Assembly (NCBI GenBank): GCA_937886445.1
Contig: CALGBY010000110.1
Location: 1-21,140 of the forward strand
From: an uncultured Clostridia bacterium
Lineage (GTDB): Bacteria; Bacillota; Clostridia; Christensenellales; Aristaeellaceae
Direction: 5' to 3'
DNA length: 21,140 nucleotides
The notes under the pieces are model-generated. The model was not told the origin of the DNA. It searched no databases and saw nothing but the letters and a program-made list of their open reading frames with translations. A program made the position numbers and the translations under genes. Below, piece by piece: positions 16,112 to 21,140 of the stretch; the first letter of the stretch is position 1, and the number at the start of each line of letters is the position of its first letter.

Positions 16112-16160
16112 CGGTATAATACCGCATGATGATTATACCATCTTTATCCTGTTGAAACAA
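16112..16160 (-). promoter_or_regulatory. Promoter of the ecf operon, with the -10 inside an inverted repeat
   Basis: Minus-strand TTGTTT (16160-16155), 17 bases, TATAAT (16137-16132). GGTATAAT (16139-16132) and ATTATACC (16120-16113) form a perfect 8-bp inverted repeat that covers the -10 and start site. CGGTATAATACCG (16112-16124) is itself a palindrome. The arrangement suits a repressor operator at the start site, but no regulator is identifiable. The short leader has no riboswitch-like structure. Confidence 0.65.
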
Positions 16161-16191
16161 GTTTGAAAATCGTATCGGTCGATTTTCAAAC
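16161..16191. promoter_or_regulatory. Perfect 12-bp palindrome directly upstream of the ecf -35 box
   Basis: GTTTGAAAATCG (16161-16172), 7 bases, CGATTTTCAAAC (16180-16191). It abuts the -35 box. It is the inner part of the ~40-bp sequence (16165-16204) shared with 7003-7044 upstream of the biotin ligase. It is a candidate activator or repressor site; no T-run follows, so a terminator is less likely. Confidence 0.5.
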
Positions 16192-16243
16192 AGACATCGG
16201 TGCCCTTCCAGAGAACTAAAAGTTATAAACTATAAGTTAATAG

Positions 16244-16401
16244 GGTGTGTCTCTAAAATGAGGAATGTGCAGTTTCAAGCAGATTTTCCGTCAGTTCAAG
16301 GCGAAGAACCGAAGGTTTACTGGAGGTAAATCGAGGTTCGACAACGCAGAATTGACGGAAAAGAAGCTGAAAATGCATCGTTTTGAATTTAGAAACACAC
16401 C
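16244..16401. mobile_element. MITE-like element 2 (158 bp, 14-bp terminal inverted repeats, ATAG target duplication)
   Basis: Left end GGTGTGTCTCTAAA; the right end inverted reads GGTGTGTTTCTAAA (13/14). ATAG flanks both ends (16240-16243 and 16402-16405), a 4-base target duplication. Further inside, TTTTCCGTCA pairs with TGACGGAAAA, and GAACC with GGTTC, so the whole element folds into one long hairpin. There is no coding capacity. Its first 57 bases recur exactly at 18883-18939, and its centre matches element 1. It sits between the ecf promoter and the 3' end of the kinase operon, filling a gap of about 330 bases between genes. Confidence 0.78.
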
Positions 16402-16411
16402 ATAGTTTCAA

Positions 16412-16519
16412 CTATGAGCTGTAAACTTCACAGCCGTACTCACACAGGATCCTCTGCTGCTCATCCGCATCGCTGTCCGGCACAAGATCAATGATTCTTC
16501 GTGCCATCCTTGTCAGCAT
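16412..16519 (-). CDS. Possible small protein overlapping the kinase 3' end
   Basis: A 35-residue frame from ATG 16519, with GGAGAGG six bases upstream, ends at TAG 16414-16412. It overlaps the last 32 bases of the kinase gene in another frame and then continues alone. It starts basic (MLTRMARRIIDLV), turns acidic, and ends ILCEYGCEVYSS with two Cys three apart. Codon choice after the kinase stop looks coding. Its place as third gene of a peptide-sensing operon would suit a small regulator or a second peptide, but I recognise no family. The stop lies ten bases from element 2, so it could also be a remnant. Confidence 0.35.
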   Translation of the reverse strand: MLTRMARRIIDLVPDSDADEQQRILCEYGCEVYSS

Positions 16520-17813
16520 CCCGTGCCTCTCCAAGCATGATCTGAACGGTGAACCGATCATTTTCCACTTCAAATTCAATGGTTCCTCCGGCCGTCTGAA
16601 CAACCCGTTTCATATTTTCTATACCAAATCCATGTAATTCCGGACGCGCTTTTGTGGAAATGAAAGTATCCCCGCGGTGCTTGATGCATTTTATGTTTGC
16701 GTCATTAACGCAGGTGATAAACAGCATATCCCATACTCTTGAAAAGGCAAGCCGGATATGCCTCCGGGGGGCGTCCTTCGGTAGTCGCTCCACCCCTTCT
16801 ATTGCGTTATCCAGCAGATTTCCGATCAACATACAGAAATCATCTTCCGGCAGAGGAAGCACCGGGATCGGATATTCAACAAAATCAAATTCGATACCGG
16901 CGTTTTTCATAACGGTGGATTTTGCCGTCAGGATCGCATCTACAGCAATATTTCCTGTTATACAGGGCAATGGCCGTTCATTATGCCGAAGCAGTTTCAA
17001 AACATGCTCCTTCTGTTCTGTCTCCAAAGCATTGGAAGAAAGTATCTCCTCTGCGGCTGAAATACGGTGGCGCAGGTCATGCTGCTGCGCAAGCATATTC
17101 ATATATATGCTTTTCAGCTCATTCTGATGGCTGCTTACCAGTCGGGCGGTTTGCGCGGCCATTTCCGCCTGCCTTTGCTTCCTGACAGTTTCTGTCATTC
17201 TTCCGTAGAGGATCATTGTAAAAATCATGGATACAAATGCGCATGCTGAACCTGCCAGCAGAACGCTTTGCTTTTCGTCCAGCAGGCGCGCCATAAAAAA
17301 GCATTCATTGATCAAAAAATCGAACAGCAGCAGCAGTATAAAAAGCAGCATTTCTTTTCGCGAGATTTTTCCGTGAGCATTAAAGATATGGGCAGCGATA
17401 TTGAGCACGACCGTAACAGATGCATTGCCCGCAAAGCAATAAAGGATCAACGCATCTTCCGAAGCGGAAAGCACGCTTCCGTTCATATTGATCTGGATAT
17501 CAAACAAACTGCTCACCAAGGTCAGCGTACCAAAAAACAGCAGCCCGTCAACGATCGTCCAAAGCACACAGGCCACATGTTGTTTTCTTGTCGTCAGCAG
17601 GATATATGCCAGCAGAAAGATCACAACAAGGCTGTCCGGCAGGGGCAGCTCGCCGTATTGAATTGCCGCAAAATACAGAACGACAGAGGCCACACAGCCG
17701 ATCTCATAAAGAAAAGAATGCGGTATTTGAACGAACTGTTTTCTGAGCGTAAAAACCAGAATAGCGCCCTGATAAGCGCTCATTAAAAGATCGAATACGA
17801 CCGGTATCATCAT
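16488..17813 (-). CDS. GHKL sensor histidine kinase, AgrC-like
   Basis: 441 residues. The N-terminal half (1-205) has about six hydrophobic helices and no large extracellular domain, as in kinases that sense small peptides in the membrane. A coiled linker (about 205-240) leads to the H-box 'QQHDLRHRI' with His 245 and 249 as candidate phospho-acceptors. The N-box is 'LIGNLLDNAIEGV' (about 327-339) and the glycine box 'HGFGIENMKRVV', a GHKL/HATPase_c_5 domain as in AgrC, VirS and ComD. Start ATG 17813 overlaps the regulator stop (ATGA) and has AAGGAG seven bases upstream. Its neighbour regulator is the phosphotransfer partner, and the AgrD-like peptide at 18732 is a likely signal. GC content is lower than in the ecf genes. 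Confidence 0.9.
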   Translation of the reverse strand: MMIPVVFDLLMSAYQGAILVFTLRKQFVQIPHSFLYEIGCVASVVLYFAAIQYGELPLPDSLVVIFLLAYILLTTRKQHVACVLWTIVDGLLFFGTLTLVSSLFDIQINMNGSVLSASEDALILYCFAGNASVTVVLNIAAHIFNAHGKISRKEMLLFILLLLFDFLINECFFMARLLDEKQSVLLAGSACAFVSMIFTMILYGRMTETVRKQRQAEMAAQTARLVSSHQNELKSIYMNMLAQQHDLRHRISAAEEILSSNALETEQKEHVLKLLRHNERPLPCITGNIAVDAILTAKSTVMKNAGIEFDFVEYPIPVLPLPEDDFCMLIGNLLDNAIEGVERLPKDAPRRHIRLAFSRVWDMLFITCVNDANIKCIKHRGDTFISTKARPELHGFGIENMKRVVQTAGGTIEFEVENDRFTVQIMLGEARDADKDGTKNH

Positions 17814-18544
17814 TCAGCATCTCCTTCCAGATAGAAATGACGAAACTCCTTCATCAGCCGCGCCTGATGTGCTTTACCCAGCGTGATTTCTGTGCCATCC
17901 GCCATAACGACCTTATTGCCGGTCATGTGCCGTATATACATGATGTTGACAACAAAGCTGCGCTGGCATTGAACAAACAAGCCGGCAGGCAGTTTTTTCA
18001 TTGCCTGCTCCAATGTCATCCGCAGTTTATAGTTCCCATTACCGTCTGCAGTTTTCAGCATGCAGTAATGGCCGTATACCTCGATATAAATGATCCTGTC
18101 CGACGGCAGACAAAGCTTCTGATTAGACAAATCGAAAACGATCTGATTTGATTGCATATATGTCCATTGCCGCCATATAATGTTCATACATTCATTCACT
18201 GAGCATTCAGATAAGGGTTTGCGCAGATATCTCAGCGCGTTGACCGTATACCCTTCCTCCGCGTATTCACCGTAGTTGGTTATGAACACGACCGGGACAT
18301 GCTCGTTTATTTCATGGATCCTTTTTGCCAATGCCAAGCCGTTCATTTCGCCCGGGATCTGGATATCAAGAAACAGAGCATCCGCCTGTATCCCGTCATA
18401 CCAGGCTTCCAGCAGATCCTCGCTTGAAGTAAATGCATGTAAAACTATTCCGTCTGTATGACCGCTTTCTTCAGCCCAATGCATGATCATCTGCTTTACG
18501 GAAGCAAGCAGCAATTTATCATCATCGCATACAAATATGTTCAC
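17810..18544 (-). CDS. LytTR-family response regulator, AgrA-like
   Basis: 244 residues from a GTG with AAGGAGG eight bases upstream. The receiver domain has the acidic pocket D7-D9, phospho-acceptor D60 in 'ALFLDIQIPG', and K109 in 'LRKP'. The LytTR DNA-binding domain occupies about 135-240 ('IIYIEVYGHYCMLKT', 'FVQCQRSFVVNIMYI', 'EITLGKAHQARLMKEF'). It is phosphorylated by the kinase encoded next to it and should regulate promoters near paired LytTR sites, plausibly the divergent peptide gene. First gene of the operon regulator-kinase-(small ORF). Confidence 0.93.
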   Translation of the reverse strand: MNIFVCDDDKLLLASVKQMIMHWAEESGHTDGIVLHAFTSSEDLLEAWYDGIQADALFLDIQIPGEMNGLALAKRIHEINEHVPVVFITNYGEYAEEGYTVNALRYLRKPLSECSVNECMNIIWRQWTYMQSNQIVFDLSNQKLCLPSDRIIYIEVYGHYCMLKTADGNGNYKLRMTLEQAMKKLPAGLFVQCQRSFVVNIMYIRHMTGNKVVMADGTEITLGKAHQARLMKEFRHFYLEGDAE

Positions 18545-18582
18545 AGCAGGCTCCTCCTTTTTTTCAGCATAGCATATTTCAC

Positions 18583-18675
18583 ATTCTATGTCCGCTCAGC
18601 CCCGAATCTCATTCTACCACATATATATTTCATGGATCATGTGTTTCAGCGCCAAAATCAGGCATTTCATGCCTG
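18583..18675. promoter_or_regulatory. Divergent control region between the regulator and the AgrD-like gene
   Basis: This gap of about 187 bases holds two copies of CATTCTA (18582-18588 and 18610-18616), 28 bases apart, and a perfect 7-bp palindrome CAGGCAT-TTC-ATGCCTG (18659-18675). They are candidate sites for the LytTR regulator, but they do not fit its published spacing well. No convincing -35/-10 pair is seen for either gene. Confidence 0.25.
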
Positions 18676-18731
18676 CAGAAGAAATTCTGATCGCATTCGT
18701 GCTACTTTATTCAAAAAGAGGGGGATCGTTT

Positions 18732-18866
18732 ATGTTTATAAAGAAATTATTGGTAATGATTTTCAAACGCTATGCTCTGATCGGAGTTGGGCGCCCGAGC
18801 GCTCGCGGATGCTATGAAACTCCCATCCCAAAGGAAGTCAGGAATGATCCTCATTTGGATAAATAA
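18732..18866 (+). CDS. AgrD-like cyclic lactone autoinducer peptide precursor
   Basis: 44 residues from ATG 18732 with GAGGGGG about seven bases upstream. It has the three-part design of AgrD precursors: an amphipathic, basic N-terminal helix (MFIKKLLVMIFKRYALIGVG), a short core with one Cys (RPSARGC, C27), and the Pro-containing charged tail YETPIPKEVRND, comparable to the '(H/Y)QPxxPKxLR' tails of clostridial AgrD. In known systems AgrB cleaves the tail and closes a thiolactone on the Cys. Exactly which residues form the mature ring here is unclear, because the Cys lies directly before the tail. It is divergent from the LytTR/GHKL pair that would sense the peptide. No AgrB is encoded in the window. 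A short gene of this kind is easily missed by automatic annotation. Confidence 0.75.
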   Translation: MFIKKLLVMIFKRYALIGVGRPSARGCYETPIPKEVRNDPHLDK

Positions 18867-18880
18867 CGCCAATACAGATC

Positions 18881-18939
18881 AGGGTGTGTCTCTAAAATGA
18901 GGAATGTGCAGTTTCAAGCAGATTTTCCGTCAGTTCAAG
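18881..18939 (+). mobile_element. Truncated copy of MITE-like element 2 (left end only)
   Basis: 59 bases identical to 16242-16300: the terminal GGTGTGTCTCTAAAATGAGG and the next 37 bases. Identity stops abruptly at 18939 and no right terminal repeat follows. It starts 14 bases after the AgrD-like stop codon, in the same orientation as element 2, so the two copies are direct repeats around the signalling locus. Confidence 0.8.
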
Positions 18940-19014
18940 CTGAGAAAACTGCCACTTGAAACAGCAATCATAGAACGATATAAACGGCGAGAGGTATCGG
19001 TAAAAGAGAATGTA

Positions 19015-19062
19015 ACAGTATACTGTGTTGCTTGCAAAAAAGCATAAAAACAAGTATACTGT
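19015..19062 (+). promoter_or_regulatory. Promoter and palindromic repeats ahead of the RHS fragment
   Basis: TTGCAA (19032-19037), 17 bases, TATACT (19055-19060): 4/6 and 5/6 matches. ACAGTATACTGT (19015-19026) is a perfect palindrome, and its half AGTATACTGT recurs at 19053-19062 over the -10 box, suggesting an operator pair. The surrounding 18940-19074 is AT-rich and holds no gene. Confidence 0.5.
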
Positions 19063-19074
19063 TGATAGAAGGAA

Positions 19075-20175
19075 GTGCAGGTACACCGCCTGCCGGACAG
19101 CAGCCTGACCGCTTCGTTTGTGTACAAAGCCGACGGCCTGCGCGTGCAGAAGACCGTGAACGGCGTGGTAACCAAGTACATCCTGCATGGCAAAAACATC
19201 ACCCACCTCATCCGCGACAATGATGAGCTGCACTTCTTCTATGACGCGTCCGGCTCCCCCGCCATGGTGGAATGGAACAACGGCACTACCACAGCGAAAT
19301 ATGCCTATGTAAAGAACCTGCAGGGAGATATCATCGCGATCATCGATGATACCGGCGCTGAGGTGGTGAAGTATACCTATGATGCTTGGGGTACGCCGGT
19401 GAGTATATCGGGAACGATGGCGGGTACGCTGGGCATACTGCAGCCGTTCCGGTACCGCGGATACGTGTATGACAGTGAGACAGGGCTGTATTACCTGAGA
19501 AGCAGGTATTATACGCCTATGTGGTGCAGGTTTGTTAACGCAGATGCGTTTACACTTGAGAATATCACTCATAATGTTGCAAGAAATGAACATAAGGCGT
19601 TATTTATTTACTGCAATAACAATCCTGTTGGATGTGTTGATTCAGACGGTGAATGGTTCCATTTCTTAGTTGGTGCAGTTGTTGGCGCGGTTATTGGAAT
19701 TGTCTCGTCAGTTATATCGGGCGGCGATTTTGTTGATGTTGTTATTAGTGGCATTGCAGGTGCTACCGGAGGTATATTAGCTGCTTCAGGTGCTCCAATT
19801 GGATTGGAGATCATTGGCAGTGGGATAATATCAATGGCGTCTAATGCAGGACAACAAGTTAACCATATAGTTAAAGGCGACAGCGATGAATTTGATGTCA
19901 TGAGTATGGTCTTTGATGGTGTTATTGGTGCAGCAGCGGGTGCTTGCGGAGGGAAGGGAGCCTCATATGGAAATACAGCAGGAATAAATGCCAGCGGTAA
20001 AAAACTTCTGCAGAATGGATTATTTAGAATATCAGATAGAGCATGGAGGTACTACGCCACCCAAGCTCATGCACAAGGAGGAAAATTTGTTATTAGGGGG
20101 CTCATGAAATCATTATCATACAGTGCTGGCACAAGCTTTATTGGTATCGGAAAGGCACATCTTTGCCAAGACTGA
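19075..20175 (+). CDS. RHS/YD-repeat protein, 5'-truncated, with a low-GC C-terminal tip
   Basis: 366 residues from a GTG at 19075. A TAG lies three codons upstream and no ribosome site is convincing, so the large N-terminal part of a normal RHS protein (usually over 1000 residues) is missing. Residues about 10-110 are YD repeats ('YKADGLRVQKTVNG', 'YDASGSPAMVEW', 'YTYDAWGTPVSI'). The RHS-associated core is 'QPFRYRGYVYDSETGLYYLRSRYYTPMWCRFVNADA' (123-158, in pieces). After about residue 160 the GC content drops sharply and the sequence becomes a Gly/Ala/Ile-rich linker and a unique ~120-residue end. That switch is typical of exchangeable toxin tips, and the adjacent small membrane-protein gene fits an immunity role. 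I recognise no catalytic motif in the tip. It may be an orphan tip kept as a recombination donor, although a promoter lies just upstream. Confidence 0.75.
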   Translation: MQVHRLPDSSLTASFVYKADGLRVQKTVNGVVTKYILHGKNITHLIRDNDELHFFYDASGSPAMVEWNNGTTTAKYAYVKNLQGDIIAIIDDTGAEVVKYTYDAWGTPVSISGTMAGTLGILQPFRYRGYVYDSETGLYYLRSRYYTPMWCRFVNADAFTLENITHNVARNEHKALFIYCNNNPVGCVDSDGEWFHFLVGAVVGAVIGIVSSVISGGDFVDVVISGIAGATGGILAASGAPIGLEIIGSGIISMASNAGQQVNHIVKGDSDEFDVMSMVFDGVIGAAAGACGGKGASYGNTAGINASGKKLLQNGLFRISDRAWRYYATQAHAQGGKFVIRGLMKSLSYSAGTSFIGIGKAHLCQD

Positions 20176-20192
20176 CCAAAAGGGGGATAGCA

Positions 20193-20630
20193 ATGCATTA
20201 TGCAACAATTATTGTCTTTGCAATATGGGATATTGCTAATCAGTTTTCGGTAAGGGAGGTTTTATATGAGTTCTTGATGGGGAGTACCTCAAAAAAGAAT
20301 TTCAGAAATATTAGGCATGCATCAAGGCCGTTAATAGATAAAGTTACTTTGTCTTTTATTCGTGCTTATATTAAAAGTGATGTTGAAAAGCAATCATTCA
20401 ATCGATACTATATCTATAATATTTGTTCTACAGTTTTAATACCGGTAAAGTTCATCACTGCTATCGTTGTTATCAAAATGCAGCTTCTATGCTTTAAATA
20501 CTTGGTTTTGCTCTACGTGCTTTGTGTTCTTATCAAGATGTTTGTATGGTCACACGAAAGGAATATACTAACCAAGTATACGCCACACGCAGGCAGAAAA
20601 TACAATCGTAAGCCCCAAAAGAAACACTAG
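20193..20630 (+). CDS. Small membrane protein, probable immunity partner of the RHS tip
   Basis: 145 residues from ATG 20193, with AGGGGG about six bases upstream; the frame is open from 20163 but overlaps the RHS end and lacks a site there. Two hydrophobic helices occupy about 75-95 and 98-118, and a weaker one the N-terminus (HYATIIVFAIWDIA). The middle and the C-terminal tail (HAGRKYNRKPQKKH) are basic. I recognise no family. It directly follows a variable RHS tip by 17 bases, on the same strand and with the same low GC, which is where immunity genes of polymorphic toxins lie. A membrane immunity protein would suit a toxin acting at the membrane. The role is inferred from position only. 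Confidence 0.6.
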   Translation: MHYATIIVFAIWDIANQFSVREVLYEFLMGSTSKKNFRNIRHASRPLIDKVTLSFIRAYIKSDVEKQSFNRYYIYNICSTVLIPVKFITAIVVIKMQLLCFKYLVLLYVLCVLIKMFVWSHERNILTKYTPHAGRKYNRKPQKKH

Positions 20631-20669
20631 GGTATATTTCGTATCCAACTTATATAGTCATGCAAGTTG

Positions 20670-20885
20670 TCAACCGCGATGAACGAAAGAGAGGAATCGG
20701 TGGATGCCGTGTCTGTTTTGCGCTCGAAGCAGACCTTTCGCTTCTTCATTCGCTGGAGAAAGACCGGCATGACGGAAGGTGATCCGGTCTGCAAGGGTTT
20801 CATCAATCAAATAAGTTTTTCCGACACGGCGTCTTCCATAGACAGCTACCAATTCTGCACGGTTTCTGTCATACAGCTTGTTCAG
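20670..20885 (-). pseudogene. Remnant of an AAA-type ATPase (N-terminal fragment)
   Basis: The minus frame reads LNKLYDRNRAELVAVYGRRR, then VGKTYLIDETLADRITFRHAGLSP, matching the start of a widespread prokaryotic ATP-binding family. VYGRRRVGKTYL is the P-loop. The similarity breaks off after 'AKGLLRAQ', and the frame stops at 20670, about 70 residues in, whereas full proteins exceed 400. The usual first residues before LNKLY are also missing. It is a decayed fragment. Confidence 0.65.
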
Positions 20886-21003
20886 CGAGTGGGTCAGGCT
20901 GGCAGGTTTAGTACCGTGGGATACAGTAGAGAAGGAGTATGCAAAACAATTTGTTGATAACGGTCATCCAGCTCATACAGCCAGGATATGGTTAAGGAGT
21001 TGA
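20884..21003 (+). pseudogene. Remnant of a transposase (N-terminal fragment)
   Basis: The plus frame encodes LAGLVPWDTVEKEYAKQF, then VDNGHPAHTARIWLRS and a stop. This resembles the N-terminal DUF772-type region of IS5/IS1182-like DDE transposases ('LIPWDEFEKEYAKxF...GxPAxPxRMALGALII'). A shift of frame at the end would continue as LIGE, matching 'LII.E', so the copy is broken by a frameshift and then lost. No terminal repeats of an insertion sequence are seen nearby. Confidence 0.5.
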
Positions 21004-21016
21004 TTGGAGAATAAGT

Positions 21017-21140
21017 ATGAAAAAAAGAATAGTGTACTAATCATCATTATTGATATGGCATATCTTGTAATTCTTTTACTGTCGATTTTTGATATTCTTC
21101 ATATTAGCAAAGAGCTTGTCACAAAATTTGGTCTAACTTT
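21017..21140 (+). pseudogene. Start of a membrane protein, frameshifted at an A7 run (runs off the right edge)
   Basis: ATG 21017 has TTGGAG about seven bases upstream but reaches TAA after seven codons. One base further in the A run (21020-21026), the frame opens as KKNSVLIIIIDMAYLVILLL and continues as SIFDILHISKELVTKFGLT to the window edge, with a clear membrane helix. The reading suggests a gene whose start and body are one frame apart at a homopolymer: a pseudogene, a slippage switch, or a sequencing error. An alternative start for the body would be TTG 21004 or ATG 21055. Confidence 0.35.

Noticed and set aside
16081..16160. Possible vitamin riboswitch before ecfA1
   Set aside because: The predicted leader is only about 45 bases, too short for TPP, cobalamin, FMN or folate riboswitches, and no conserved core is seen.
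18768..18780. ATTTTCAAACGC in the AgrD-like gene resembles the shared upstream dyad near 7014-7025
   Set aside because: Here it encodes Ile-Phe-Lys-Arg in frame, and the flanking blocks of the shared element are absent, so it is probably chance.
18892..19593. Minus-strand 233-codon frame
   Set aside because: It runs antisense through the MITE fragment and the RHS core, where the plus-strand protein is clearly recognisable.
1..21140. CRISPR arrays, tRNA and rRNA genes
   Set aside because: No regularly spaced repeats and no cloverleaf or rRNA-like sequence were seen on either strand.

Overview
The window looks like chromosomal DNA from a high-GC, anaerobic Clostridia-type Firmicute, probably from a gut or rumen. 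This is an inference from strong AGGAGG ribosome sites, TTGACA/TATAAT-type promoters, GTG starts, an energy-coupling-factor (ECF) vitamin-transporter operon, an Agr-type peptide, an RHS/YD-repeat tip and a GH67 xylan-side-chain enzyme. Most of the left 16 kb is compact and GC-rich. From about 16.1 kb the GC content falls and the sequence becomes accessory: inverted-repeat elements, a quorum-sensing-like locus, an RHS toxin tip with a probable immunity gene, and gene remnants.

Layout. 1-325: a C-terminal fragment of a phage minor capsid-like protein (minus), cut by the window edge. 406-4580 (minus): a multidrug-type heterodimeric ABC exporter. It has a near-consensus promoter, a 19-codon leader peptide with a perfect Shine-Dalgarno, three tandem hairpins with mutually exclusive pairings, the two half-transporter genes, and a UUCG-loop terminator. 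4593-6110 (minus): a secreted protein of unknown function with its own promoter. 6160-6852 (minus): trmO. 7083-7841 (plus): a biotin ligase lacking the DNA-binding domain. 7875-8096: a large inverted repeat, then a 161-bp MITE-like element. 8114-9949 (minus): GH67 alpha-glucuronidase. 10070-16080 (minus): an operon ecfA1-ecfA2-ecfT-ROK kinase-S component-MMPL exporter.

16244-18939 is the most unusual part. A divergent two-component pair (LytTR regulator and GHKL kinase, minus) faces an AgrD-like cyclic-lactone precursor (plus), and no AgrB protease is visible in the window. The locus has an intact MITE on one side and a 59-bp exact copy of that MITE's left end on the other. A 35-codon ORF overlaps the kinase 3' end. 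19032-20630 (plus): a 5'-truncated RHS core with a low-GC tip and a downstream membrane protein that is probably its immunity partner. 20670-21140: remnants of an AAA-type ATPase, a transposase and a membrane protein whose start is separated from its body by a frameshift at an A7 run.

How the parts may work together. The leader/hairpin region is best read as a translation-coupled switch for the exporter, analogous to known leader-controlled bmrCD-type pumps. The ECF genes build a vitamin or small-molecule importer whose S component overlaps a sugar-kinase-like gene. A roughly 40-bp dyad-containing sequence is shared between the regions upstream of the biotin ligase and of ecfA1. The AgrD-like peptide is the likely ligand source for the adjacent kinase. 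All assignments come from reading the sequence; no database search was run.
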